60,000 bases of DNA, taken from positions 7,925,394 through 7,985,393 of the forward strand of contig NC_087084.1 of assembly GCF_026151205.1 (NCBI RefSeq). The letters run 5' to 3'. This document shows, piece after piece, positions 11,958 to 24,300 of the stretch. The notes under the pieces are model-generated. The model made no database searches. It saw nothing but the letters and a program-made list of their open reading frames with translations, and was not told the origin of the DNA. The DNA comes from Bolinopsis microptera. Lineage: Eukaryota > Ctenophora > Tentaculata > Lobata > Bolinopsidae. Numbering within the stretch: the first letter of the stretch is position 1; each line of letters starts with the position of its first letter. The position numbers and the translations under genes are program-made.

Positions 11958-13473
11958 TTGGATCCTCGTCTATAATAGGCAATACAAAAACTCACATAGA
12001 TTATTTGTTTTTATAACCGCTATACTCTCACGTTTATTTTCTTCGCAGCGGTTAAATTATTAAATAGCTGGAACTCTTCAACTTAAATGGACAATATGGG
12101 ATTTTTGTTAACTATCAGTAATCAGTATTTTGATCCGTTAAAATCTTGAACTGTGTGAATCTAGCCAGCCAGATAATATACATGTTAAATTTGTATGCAA
12201 AATGTAAATATTTTCTTGATGGAAGATTATGATTAATAATAATGATTCTAGGTTAAAGTTAAGCAAAAGCTATTTGCTATTCATAAAAGAATAATTTGTA
12301 TTCATCAATACCTAAATATTTCAACCTCTTTATGAATACGACTTATTGACACCACTCAATCATTTTTATAATCACCTTTTCACGCCTACCCATCATAGCT
12401 GAACTTGAAGACGATTAACACATGTTTTTTAAAGCTTCTGTTACTAAAACTCTAAAAGATCATAGTATCATTTTTTCCCGATCGGGAAATTGAGCGAGCA
12501 TCCACAAAAGAAAAGCGGCTGCATTTCTTGTTATGCTTCAAGAACAGAGAACCCGCAACCCCACCGATCTAGCCGATTGGGATTTCATCCAGCAACATAT
12601 AGATTTAGAACTAGTTTATTTTCAAGAAACAGACAAAACCGAATAGAAACTGTAAAACAATTAACAGTACACCACCCATTTACATATTGTTTTGACTATA
12701 TGATATTACAATATTTGATATCAATTAACTTTTGTCGTGTGCAACGTGTACAATAGTATACATTGCATATTAGACATAACACATTTTTATAGCAAAAAAA
12801 GTGTTCTAAAAGTTTATAGACTTACAAAAATTACAATTTATGCCTCAATTTACGTTTCTTGTTCAAATCTTTGGTGATCATTAAAAAGAATGTTCGATCA
12901 AAATTATAGCTATTTCTCAATTTGTACCAGTAATTAATTATGAATCAACACAATATACAGTAGGGACTCTTGGTGGAAGATGAACAATTGAAATTCCAAC
13001 AGCATCTTGTTCCCTGCATTGTGCTGATTCCGGGAAGCATTCTCTTTACACTCTTATCATTCTGTAGAATAAGATATCGTTCATTTAAAATTGGGTAATT
13101 ATAGGCCTGTCAAGGATTGCAGTCCAATTAAGAGCTGATAAATTGCAGCTCCTTGTGCCATATGAGGGATAACTGAGGTCACGTGACAGTCGGTCCTATC
13201 ATGTGACCAGTAATCCTATCACGTGATCTTGATTCGTAAATCCTCGGGCACGTGATCACATTCGTAACGTGTCGTATGCCAACTAGGATATTTTGTGACG
13301 TCACCAGAGCCCAAGCTACTTGATCAGGCCTTATATGGAATAATATAGTGTATCACGTGTAATTGGACCCAATTAGAGGAGCCGAGTGCTCAATTGTGAC
13401 AGCATCTGGTACCATCTTCTGAAACCTAGCAGACAGCTGGCCCAGAGAATCGAAAATAGAAGGATTTTTTATT
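11958..13473. other. Intergenic between the two convergent mosaic genes
   Basis: It probably holds the 3' UTR of the LDLa/TSP1 gene just after 11957. No canonical AATAAA was found close by. The rest is AT-rich and without a supported exon. A cluster of CACGTG-type words lies at about 13180-13260 and 13355. Confidence 0.4.
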
Positions 13474-13548
13474 GACCAGTAAATTCCACGCCTCCACGGT
13501 CGCTTGTTATCATAACAAGCGACCGTGGAGGCGTGGAATTCACTGGTC
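13474..13548. repeat. 75-bp near-perfect palindrome
   Basis: Arms 13474-13510 and 13512-13548 are 37 nt each, inverted complements with one mismatch (position 13481), separated by a single base. The sequence around the centre is CGCTTGTTATCATAACAAGC. No flanking duplication or coding content was seen. Confidence 0.9.
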
Positions 13549-13617
13549 ACTGAGAGCACTGACTGGATGCCCCTCAGCAAGAACAAAAATATGCATTTCA
13601 GGAACATTAAAAAAGAA

Positions 13618-13720
13618 ATTTCCGGTTGAATATCCGGCCAGATTCTTGGAAACCGGACAGAAACCGGAATCGGACATTAAAGCCGGATATCCGGCAGAAA
13701 CCGGATTCAGCCGGATATCC
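13618..13720. repeat. CCGGATATCCGG-rich cluster
   Basis: Repeated, variably spaced copies of CCGGATATCCGG and AAACCGGA occur within 100 bp. The style resembles the hexamer arrays in the hAT-type elements at 46089 and 51566, but no paired ends or target duplication were found here. Confidence 0.6.
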
Positions 13721-14661
13721 GGTCAGTTCTTAGGGCAGTTCAACCCACTTTGTCTCTTGAATACATGATAGTCCAGGGCCAGGGGAGTTATTTAAAACCA
13801 CTCTCTCATTATCTAAAACCATTTTCTCATTATGTTACACACTTCATCATTATGTAACAGAGAGTAGTCAGAGAGTAGTCACTTCGATGTAAATAATTTC
13901 TGACAACACAGGGACCTTGAGCTTTACAAGGTCGTTCTAAATCAAAATCATTTAGGGTCACAACCTCTGAAATGTCAGGTTCTGTATGAGATAAATAATT
14001 GGTTTTCTAAACTGTTGGCTCACATATTTTCAACGGTTATTTAGACAATATCTTAAAAACAAACGTAACTTATTAAGCAAGATCGACTCGTGATGTGTCA
14101 TTTGATTGTGTCTCAGTTCCTTCTCAAAAGAAAACTATCTTTTAGACGTCAATAGACGAAATAAAATAAGAAAGTTTAAAATTAACTCCCTGTGGGTTAA
14201 CGCCACCCTGTTTGATCTTAATCACTCGCCTGCGAATTTCTGCAGCTATTTTAAATGCTCCTATGAGGAGGTGTCTTGGTACTGACTTTAAACTTCTCAT
14301 CGTTGTAGGTTTATAACCTACTACGAAGCAAACAGGTAAGATATACTGTAGTTAAGGGAAAATTCTCTTAGAGTTCAATTAAAATGTTATGGTATTATTT
14401 CAGGAGGAATGAAGAATTTAAACTGTCGTCACTAACAATTAACAATATAACAGTTCCACAAAATTGAGAACAATGAAAATAAATAACCAACAAAGAAACT
14501 CTTGAAGTATCCGGAGATTAGTACACAAAAGGTGAATTTTAAATTAGTGTCGTATTGTGGTTTCGTGAGGTTACATTGTGCTATAATAACAAATAACTGA
14601 ACACGGAACTTTTGGAATTTGTATATGTTGTTATTTATCAGAAATCTGAGTAACAATGCCT
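13721..14661. other. Downstream flank of the sushi gene, no exon found
   Basis: I searched the minus strand here for further exons of the sushi gene (a membrane anchor or more modules) and found none with an acceptor and a phase-1 frame. A 74-codon minus frame at 14432-14656 is hydrophobic in its second half but has no visible splice link to the upstream exon. Confidence 0.4.
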
Positions 14662-17600
14662 CTATAAAAAGTAAAACTGAACTAGTTTACCTGGGTTAAC
14701 ACACTGAGGGCGTGACGACCGAGAGAAGACGATCCCTTTCTCACAAGTTATCACTTTACTGCCCATCAGTAAGTACTGAGGATCACAGACTACTGTGATA
14801 TCAGTTCCGTATGTGATAGGAAAGGTGGCGTTAGTTGATAGGTGGTTTTCTAACATCATTCCCTTGCAGTGATCTAGAGATTCAAATTTTAGTACCAATT
14901 CTAAATTCTTAGCTCATCTGATTATTTGTTTAAATGATGTTTTCTTCTAAATCTGCAACATGCATACATTTAAAAAATGTTTAGCCGGAGACTAACCTAT
15001 AGTGCAGATTGGACGTTGATTAAAATCAAAGGAACTGTCTCTGATGCAGGTGATGGTGTTGTCTCCAGTTAGAGTGTGACCAGCCTTGCAGGCTACTTCC
15101 ACTACTGTTCCTACTATGACGGGGAAGGTGGTTGTCATATCTGATAGAGCTGCTGGTAGTTCTGTACACGTGTCTGAAAAGTGAGAAAGAAAATTGATCA
15201 TTACAACAAAAAACACTTCCTTTGTCGATTACAACAAAAGTATCTTCTTTTAAAGCCTTTTTATCTCACTCGCTAGCAAAATAATTATGTATGTAAAGGT
15301 CTGTTCATGTAGATTGTAGATCTGCACTGACTTCTAACCCTCGACTCATCCTTTAGCCTGTGTTCTTACATATAGACAACTGAAAGCTCCAAAAAGCTCC
15401 AAAACTATCTCTGGTGAACCATACTTGTGGAGACCGAATTCTAAACTTCAAACAACCCACCTAATACACACACAGGAGTGTCTACAAACTCCCAGTTCTT
15501 GTCCTTGATACAGGTGATAAGTCTGGTCCCTGAAACACTGTATCCCGGGATACAGTCCACTTCCACTGTAGTTCCGTGGTCCACAGGTAGTGAGGTGCTG
15601 GTTTTTATGTTGAAGACATCTGGCAGTCCAGTGCACTTGTCTGAAAATAGAAACGGTCGCGATTAAATGAGATTCTTTGATTTATCTGAGAATGTATGAT
15701 CAATGATGAATTAAAATCTTATAGTTCAGTTACTGAAAACATATTCCACACACCTATAATACAAGTCTGTAAGTCTTTATAGGTATAGTGAGCGTCCTGC
15801 ACGCAGGTTATCGTCATGTCTCCAGGAGTGAGAGTGAAACCCTCAACACAGCTCACAAACACCTCAGATCCCTTCTCTACCGGGAAAACTGAGTTTGTTT
15901 TCATGTTTGATCCTATCGGCAACTCAGTGCAAGTCCCTGTAAATTCAAGTTTAAATGAGTTTCTCTTTTATTGTTGTAGCTATACTGACTTTGCTTTCAT
16001 TAGTTCCATTTTTGTTTTCTTATAACTAATTACTGTACTGCTTTTTGCGAAATATTTTATTCCGACGAAGGCCAGTTCTGATCTATCCTTTTTAAACCGA
16101 AAGAATGATCTTACATACCGAGATCGTTACATTTAGGTTTATCCTGATACTGGAACTTTGTACCCTGGTCACAAGTGATCAGCTCATCACCCCTCAATTC
16201 CTTATCTTCTGAACAGCTCACTGACACAATCGTTCCATAGTTCACAGGAAATAACACTTCTGTCTTTAGATAAGGGATATCAGGAGGTAAACTGGAACAG
16301 GACTCTGATAGTTATTGGAAATGAGTTTAACTTATTTATTTCCATTTCTACGTTGCAAGATCAGGGATCTTCTTAGGGTACCTTGAGTACATCCAATTTG
16401 TAATGTACTGTAAGACATATTACTATACTATAAATACAGCAAAATCATTGGTTATTGCATCTTCCTTCCTCAAATGTACCACTCACTTGCTTTGCACGAA
16501 GGAAGCTGACCGTGAATCGACCGAAAGGTATCTCCTCTAATACATGTGATGATGTGACCACCTATCAGGGAGTACCCAGCATCACACTGAACTTTCACCG
16601 GAGTGTTGTAGGACACTGGAAACTGGGTAGTTGTTGCTAGGTTCTGTGTGTCTGGTAGTTTGTTGCATTTGTCTGTAGAGAGAAGTTGATGGTAAAGAAG
16701 TGAATGGACTTACAAAATAACAAACCTGCAGACATGTTTTGAAAACAATAATTGAAGTTCAAATAGTTTGGTGTGATAACCGTAGCACCTAGGTCACAAG
16801 ATGGTGTGTTGATGAAAGAGAAGTCTGTTCCCTTTACACAAGTGACAGTGCTGTCTCCAGTCAGAGTGTGTCCGGGACTGCACATCAGGGACACTTCACT
16901 TCCAGGTGGAACGGGAAATTGTGTCTCCGTTATTATCTCTTTCCAGCTTGATGGTAGACTCTCACACGAAACTAAGGAGTTGATTCCTTTAGATATAAAT
17001 GAATAATTGTTAGGTCCCCCTGATACTAGAGAACCATACATTTTCTAGAATGTTCCGATTGACATTGTTTCCATACAATTATAAATAACTTGACATGAAT
17101 GGAATGAGAGTAAAAGTTTACCACATTGGGTATTGGCTTCATTGGCATGAGATCCTTGAGGACATGTTGTACAGAATCCTGAACTGTCTTCACTGTATGT
17201 GTTTGTAGGACACTGTCGACATTCTGTCATAGAACTGTCTTTGTGGGTGCCAGCTGGGCAGGGGTCTAAAGTGGATAAAGGATTAATAAGAGCAAGGAAA
17301 GGCCATTCATTTTCAGCAGTTGAGCCGTCAAGAAGTTGTCCTATTTAACTATCATTTGAAATGTATTAAAATCGCCATTTAAAAAGTATGAAGATAAATG
17401 TATTTTTTCTCTCACCACATCCAGTTTTCTGAGAGTTTGTCATTTGTCCTATGTCACAAGAGGTGCATTTAGTTACAGCACTTGGGCCTTCATTAAATGT
17501 CCCAATAGGACAACTTGTGCATTGAACGGTTGTGGTATCCATGTAGGTTGCAAAAGGACAAACTGAAGACAACAATGAGAATGAGAAGCAGAGAAACTTT

Positions 17601-19144
17601 GTTTCTTAGAACTGTCTAAAGCAAATCGTTTACTATTTTAACCAGATGAGGGAACATTCTTACCTAAACCATATATGTATAGTTCAGCTATGTTATGTCC
17701 ATATGCGGAGGAATAATCTAGATCTGTAATGAACACCATATCTCCTACTTCTCCCTTACAGTTCAGTGTATAAGTTCTTGCGTCCATTGTATTTCCAGAT
17801 GTTATCGCTGCAGTGATATTGTTTTTTTGCAATTGTAACTACCTTAAATTATTTACATGGTAGACGTTACTTTTGTGTTGATGTTTATTGTTTACCGTTA
17901 ATAGCTACATTTTTACTCATGTATATAACGTTTAACTATTCTAAATTTTCGTTAAAAAGATCAATCATTCTGTTGTACTTGTAAAAACTATGTCATAAAA
18001 TTTGGACAATTTGATAAATTGAGGTGAAGGTGCGTTTCCAAATGTTTTTTACTTAGCTTACCGGTGATTTTACCGCAGCTTGATACTTCAGTTCCTCCAT
18101 TCACAGATGAGTACACTCTTGCCTCTGTGTGTTTTAATCTATTGATGTAATCTACCCCACTTCTGCTAACAATCTCTAGTTCAGTAATACTGTAATCTTT
18201 AGAAAGATACAATTTGAGGAAGTTCCCTATCACTGCACTGTCTTGGACCGAATACCAAGTGCCATAGTTTCCATCGTGTGCGTTTGCAGGAATGTAGTGC
18301 GCCCCGAAGACGTTTTGTGATAGTTAAATGATTCCGATCTTTCGATGGATAACAGTTGGGACAATCGAACTGAAATAATATCGGTTAATAAATTTCAGCA
18401 TATTGCGCTAAATTTTCATCTCGATTAGTTAATTTCTCTAACTAATTTCATTGAAACAGCTATGCCTAATTTTGGAAATATTCGATTGTACTATATATCC
18501 CTGATAATTGATACCTGTAGCAAATGCCGATATTTCTTTCATATGAATTTTCGCATCTATGCTATAGAAGCCTGTGTCGTGTCGCAACGTCACCTTCACT
18601 TCATTTCCACACTTCATATGACAAGGAATGTGGTACGTTTGTCCCTCTATAGTCATAACAAGGCCCACTTTCAACACTCCGCAGAGATTGACGATGCCTG
18701 TATCTGTGTTGACTACAAATATCTTTGCATCTTCCATACGAGCAGCATACATATTGAGATGAGACTGGATGATGACCACTTCAGAGAAGCATAAGAAAGA
18801 ATCAAATTGCATTTTAAACCACAATTCAGCATTCCATGAATACCCAGTTGTTTCAGACTTCGTTTCCACATTATCGTCGATAGCATTTTCCGCTTTGTCG
18901 TTTCCGTAAGTGCTAATTTGGGACACTGATGCGGGTTCAATTTTTCCTGAAATTTCTTTAATATTTTTTGGAAAATAAGAGCTACAAACATAGACATTCA
19001 GTGTTATTTCAGCTTCAAGCTGACTTAAAGCAAGCAAAGCTCTGGTAAACTTTTACCTGTGGTATCGACATTATTAATCATCATCAAGATACTGAAGATA
19101 GTCAGAAGATGAGGGAAGATGTCCCTTCTAGCTCTTCTCATCAT
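14662..19144 (-). CDS. Secreted galactose-binding/ephrin-like/sushi mosaic protein
   Basis: Exons in transcript order: 19144-19057, 18946-18515, 18369-18062, 17807-17664, 17562-17416, 17265-17122, 16971-16789, 16672-16487, 16304-16119, 15936-15754, 15640-15461, 15173-14997, 14873-14691. All introns are phase 1. Exon 1 encodes a signal peptide (HLLTIFSILMMINNV). Exon 2 (144 codons) and exons 3-4 each encode a galactose-binding-like/F5-8C-type domain (AENAIDDNVETKSE; NAHDGNYGTW). Exons 5 and 6 each encode a Cys-rich ephrin-receptor-like (GCC2/GCC3) module. The last seven exons each encode one sushi/CCP module of 59-62 residues with four Cys (for example CSPGHTLTGDSTVTC). Reading through the last donor gives a stop at 14662, so a secreted end is possible. 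Exon 3 is 308 nt and needs one extra base to keep frame. An extracellular recognition or adhesion role is inferred from the modules. Confidence 0.82.
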
Positions 19145-19470
19145 ATATCGAGTTCAGGATCACGCTATACGGCTTGCTAGTACAAAATAATCAATGATTA
19201 AAATATGTAATATGTAGAAAGAGTATCGTTAAGCATTTTTGTAATTCAGACTCGCTGACCGATCAAATCTCAAATATCTCCCCCACACCCTAAACCTCAC
19301 AGAAAACAGAGAGCATACAAACAGTAAACTTGAGAGCAAGTTATTTGTGTAAGCAAAGAAGTTGTAGATGTCAGTAAGCACTGAGGACATGCTAATGCTC
19401 TTACTAATGTTATTGTTATCCATAAGTTAGTTTAGGCAGTGTACGGGTAGTATACGTAATGGGTTTAGTC
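19145..19470. other. Upstream flank of the sushi gene
   Basis: Probable promoter/5' UTR side of the minus-strand gene. A single diverged unit of the 40-bp minisatellite found at 20068-20491 lies at about 19266-19310 (CTCCCCCACACCCTAAACCT). No TATA box could be assigned. Confidence 0.35.
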
Positions 19471-19840
19471 ACCGTACGGGCTCTTACTAATTCGCTCGCC
19501 CAAAAATTTCACGTGACTTTGGTTTCTATGGTTTTGCAGCCGTACAAAACGGTTTTACATAAACCCTAATCCCAACCCTAACCCTAATCATAACCCCGAA
19601 GCTATCAATAACCCTTACCACAACCCTAACCCTAACCCGAGCCCTAAACAATCGAATTCATATTTTACTAGCCTGTCACGTGACCAAAACGGTTTTTTGC
19701 CCGTAACTCTCCAGGGTAGCATTTTTACCCTACGTCATGGGGGGTGATTCGGAATCAGCGTCCAAAAATACTCTACCCAAAGGGCCTTTTCACAAGAATT
19801 TTCTTAAAATTTGGGCGAGTGATTTAGTAGGAGCGCACCG
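19471..19840. mobile_element. MITE-like element with telomere-like core
   Basis: The left end (CGTACGGGCTCTTACTAATT, then CGCTCGCCC) and right end (GGGCGAGTGATTTAGTAGGA, then GCGCACCG) are diverged inverted complements of about 38 bp. Inside, about 19560-19650 is made of CCCTAACCCTAA words. A diverged partial copy opens this window (1-330). No clear target duplication and no ORF were seen. Confidence 0.55.
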
Positions 19841-19993
19841 TACGTGGCCAGTGAGCTGCGTGTCTATACTCATGCTCTGCTGAAAGAAGTTGAGACTAAC
19901 TCTAAAGAAGAACTGCGAGCTCTGATTTTGGAGAGGGTTATTATATGTATGGGGAGGGTTGCTGTCTAGCCATTGTTATTTTCAGTATAGATC

Positions 19994-20048
19994 TCAATTA
20001 AAATCCTCAAGAACTGATGAGTCATCAATTCTTGAGGATTTTAATTGA
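19994..20048. repeat. Perfect 20-bp inverted repeat
   Basis: 19994-20013 (TCAATTAAAATCCTCAAGAA) and 20029-20048 are perfect inverted complements with a 15-nt loop that is itself palindromic (TGATGAGTCATCA). Its function is unknown. Confidence 0.85.
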
Positions 20049-20067
20049 ACTGTCATGTCATCAGTGA

Positions 20068-20491
20068 TGACACCCTCAAACTCACAGACACCAAAGAAAT
20101 ACCTCCCCCACACCCTAAAACTCACAGACACTAGAGAAATACCTCCCCCGCACCCTAAACCTCACAGAAACCAGAGAAATACCTCCCCCACACCCTAAAA
20201 CTCACAGAAAATAGAGAAATACCTCCCCCACACCCTAAAACTCACAGAAACCAATGAAATACCTCCCCCACACCCTAAAACTCACAGAAACCAAAAAAAT
20301 ACCTCCCCCACACCCTAAAACTTACAGACACCAAAGAAATACCTCCCCCACACCCTAAAACTCACAGAAACCAAAGAAATACCTCCCCCACACCCTAAAC
20401 CTCACAGAAACTAAAGAAATACCTCCTCCACACCCTAAAACTCACAGAAACCAAAAAAAACTCCCCCACACCCTAAACCTCACGGCTCACA
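20068..20491. repeat. 40-bp minisatellite, about 10 copies
   Basis: Tandem 40-bp units contain ACCTCCCCCACACCCTAAA and CTCACAGAAACCAAAGAAAT. Units differ by a few substitutions; the last ones are shortened. One isolated unit sits about 0.8 kb away near 19266. Confidence 0.95.
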
Positions 20492-20575
20492 GAAACCAAA
20501 AATTATATACAGTCCATCTCGACCGAAACTATGTATACTACTACTAGGTTGATGAGCTAAAGTTTTTCCTCTTTC

Positions 20576-20713
20576 TCAGCTCCGAGTACACTGAAGGATA
20601 GCATTAATGTCTCCAAACGACAGAGCCATGTCTACCTCTGCCTGCATATTATTATCGGCCTGGTTAAGGTTCTTGTGTCCAGATATAACCCCGATACAGA
20701 ATGGTAATAGTAC
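20576..20713 (-). CDS. Possible terminal exon, product not recognised
   Basis: After a TCTGCATACAG acceptor on the minus strand, one frame is open to a TGA at 20576-20578 and reads KQVLLPFCIGVISGHKNLNQ followed by a sequence ending NAILQCTRS. The composition looks protein-like and unlike the flanking repeats. No partner exon was identified; upstream exons would have to lie within 20.7-21.3 kb or beyond the satellite array. A chance open frame of about 46 codons is also plausible. Confidence 0.3.
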   Translation of the reverse strand, partial: VLLPFCIGVISGHKNLNQADNNMQAEVDMALSFGDINAILQCTRS

Positions 20714-21310
20714 CTGCTTTCTGTATGCAGATGTTCCCGTGAGTAGCTTGTTAGTTGGTTAAAGGGTTTATGGGGAGATAAGCAGGGTGCATTGTTACAA
20801 CATCCACACGGGTAGTGACAGGTTATTCTACAGTACAGAATTCAATTTATGTTAATTTTATGAAGAATAAAGTTTGTTTAGGTTTTATTAGCAAGATACC
20901 AATGTAATTATGGTTTTACCACCGTGTTTTGGTTCAGCCGAAATAAATTTTACTATGATGTTTACATAATTTTTCTCACTCCAGCTGCAGTCTGGTAGTG
21001 TTGAGTCTCATGAATATTTTTCTAGCTCTCTTTTTATATGTTTTTGCCTCACAGGAGATATTGTGGTCTTTTCTAAATATAACTGTAATACATTGATGTA
21101 AAGTTTATTTGAATTTTGAAATAAAAATTAAAAAAGGAACTTTGATAGGTACAGTTTATTGGACTTATATGAGCGGATATTACCTGGTTATCTGGTTGTA
21201 GATGACACATACGGTTGTGACATGCATATTATCGTGCACATGAGGGGTTCCCCAAAATAGCTATATGTAAAACTGATAACGGAGGGGGAAGGGGGGTCTT
21301 TAAGAGCCGA
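20714..21310. other. Intergenic, no gene seen
   Basis: AT-rich sequence. A short segment at about 21161-21185 (GGACTTATATGAGCGGATATTA) resembles the arm of the MITE at 26882-26975, suggesting a degraded copy. Confidence 0.4.
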
Positions 21311-24300
21311 AATCTAGCTCCTGTAATATAGTGTGTTAGAAATCTAGCTCCTGTAATATAGTGTGTTAGATATCTAGCTCCTGTAATATAGTGTGTTAGA
21401 TATCTAGCTCCTGTAATATAGTGTGTTAGATATCTAGCTCCTGTAATATAGTGTGTTAGATATCTAGCTCCCGTAATATGGTGTGTTAGATATCTAGCTC
21501 CTGTAATATAGTGTGTTAGATATCTAGCTCCTGTAATATAGTGTGTTAGAAATCTAGCTCCTGTAATATAGTGTGTTAGATATCTAGCTCCCGTAATATG
21601 GTGTGTTAGATATCTAGCTCCTGTAATATAGTGTGTTAGATATCTAGCTCCTGTAATATAGTGTGTTAGATATCTAGCTCCTGTAATATAGTGTGTTAGA
21701 AATCTAGCTCCCGTAATATAGTGTGTTAGATATCTAGCTCCTGTAATATAGTGTGTTAGATATCTAGCTCCCGTAATATAGTGTGTTAGATATCTAGCTC
21801 CTGTAATATAGTGTGTTAGATATCTAGCTCCTGTAATATAGTGTGTTAGATATCTAGCTCCTGTAATATAGTGTGTTAGATATCTAGCTCCTGTAATATA
21901 GTGTGTTAGATATCTAGCTCCTGTAATATAGTGTGTTAGATATCTAGCTCCTGTAATATAGTGTGTTAGATATCTAGCTCCTGTAATATAGTGTGTTAGA
22001 TATCTAGCTCCTGTAATATAGTGTGTTAGATATCTAGCTCCTGTAATATAGTATGTTAGATATCTAGCTCCTGTAATATAGTGTGTTAGATATCTAGCTC
22101 CTGTAATATAGTGTGTTAGAAATCTAGCTCCTGTAATATAGTGTGTTAGATATCTAGCTCCTGTAATATAGTGTGTTAGAAATCTAGCTCCTGTAATATA
22201 GTGTGTTAGATATCTAGCTCCTGTAATATAGTGTGTTAGATATCTAGCTCCTGTAATATAGTGTGTTAGATATCTAGCTCCTGTAATATAGTGTGTTAGA
22301 TATCTAGCTCCTGTAATATAGTGTGTTAGAAATCTAGCTCCTGTAATATAGTGTGTTAGATATCTAGCTCCTGTAATATAGTGTGTTAGATATCTAGCTC
22401 CTGTAATATAGTGTGTTAGATATCTAGCTCCTGTAATATAGTGTGTTAGATATCTAGCTCCTGTAATATAGTGTGTTAGATATCTAGCTCCTGTAATATA
22501 GTGTGTTAGATATCTAGCTCCTGTAATATAGTGTGTTAGATATCTAGCTCCTGTAATATAGTGTGTTAGATATCTAGCTCCTGTAATATAGTGTGTTAGA
22601 TATCTAGCTCCTGTAATATAGTGTGTTAGATATCTAGCTCCTGTAATATAGTGTGTTAGATATCTAGCTCCTGTAATATAGTGTGTTAGATATCTAGCTC
22701 CCGTAATATAGTGTGTTAGATATCTAGCTCCTGTAATATAGTGTGTTAGATATCTAGCTCCTGTAATATAGTGTGTTAGATATCTAGCTCCCGTAATATA
22801 GTGTGTTAGATATCTAGCTCCTGTAATATAGTGTGTTAGATATCTAGCTCCTGTAATATAGTGTGTTAGATATCTAGCTCCTGTAATATAGTGTGTTAGA
22901 TATCTAGCTCCCTGTAATATAGTGTGTTAGATATCTAGCTCCTGTAATATAGTGTGTTAGATATCTAGCTCCTGTAATATAGTGTGTTAGATATCTAGCT
23001 CCTGTAATATAGTGTGTTAGATATCTAGCTCCCGTAATATAGTGTGTTAGATATCTAGCTCCTGTAATATAGTGTGTTAGATATCTAGCTCCTGTAATAT
23101 AGTGTGTTAGATATCTAGCTCCTGTAATATAGTGTGTTAGATATCTAGCTCCTGTAATATAGTGTGTTAGATATCTAGCTCCTGTAATATAGTGTGTTAG
23201 ATATCTAGCTCCTGTAATATAGTGTGTTAGATATCTAGCTCCTGTAATATAGTGTGTTAGAAATCTAGCTCCTGTAATATAGTGTGTTAGATATCTAGCT
23301 CCTGTAATATAGTGTGTTAGATATCTAGCTCCTGTAATATAGTGTGTTAGATATCTAGCTCCTGTAATATAGTGTGTTAGATATCTAGCTCCTGTAATAT
23401 AGTGTGTTAGATATCTAGCTCCTGTAATATAGTGTGTTAGATATCTAGCTCCTGTAATATAGTGTGTTAGATATCTAGCTCCTGTAATATAGTGTGTTAG
23501 ATATCTAGCTCCTGTAATATAGTGTGTTAGATATCTAGCTCCTGTAATATAGTGTGTTAGATATCTAGCTCCTGTAATATAGTGTGTTAGATATCTAGCT
23601 CCTGTAATATAGTGTGTTAGATATCTAGCTCCTGTAATATAGTGTGTTAGATATCTAGCTCCTGTAATATAGTGTGTTAGATATCTAGCTCCTGTAATAT
23701 AGTGTGTTAGATATCTAGCTCCTGTAATATAGTGTGTTAGATATCTAGCTCCTGTAATATAGTGTGTTAGATATCTAGCTCCTGTAATATAGTGTGTTAG
23801 ATATCTAGCTCCTGTAATATAGTGTGTTAGATATCTAGCTCCTGTAATATAGTGTGTTAGATATCTAGCTCCTGTAATATAGTGTGTTAGATATCTAGCT
23901 CCTGTAATATAGTGTGTTAGAAATCTAGCTCCTGTAATATAGTGTGTTAGATATCTAGCTCCTGTAATATAGTGTGTTAGATATCTAGCTCCTGTAATAT
24001 AGTGTGTTAGATATCTAGCTCCTGTAATATAGTGTGTTAGATATCTAGCTCCTGTAATATAGTGTGTTAGATATCTAGCTCCTGTAATATAGTGTGTTAG
24101 ATATCTAGCTCCTGTAATATAGTGTGTTAGATATCTAGCTCCTGTAATATAGTGTGTTAGATATCTAGCTCCTGTAATATAGTGTGTTAGATATCTAGCT
24201 CCTGTAATATAGTGTGTTAGATATCTAGCTCCTGTAATATAGTGTGTTAGATATCTAGCTCCTGTAATATAGTGTGTTAGATATCTAGCTCCTGTAATAT

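Noticed and set aside
13618-13720. Third hAT-type element with CCGGATATCCGG arrays
   Set aside because: The cluster looks similar, but no paired TIRs and no 8-bp duplication could be found around it.
17664-17838. Apparent second frameshift at an A7 run in exon 4 of the sushi gene
   Set aside because: Using the acceptor ACTGCAG at 17808-17810 gives a 144-nt in-frame exon (AITSGNTM...), so no frame break is needed.
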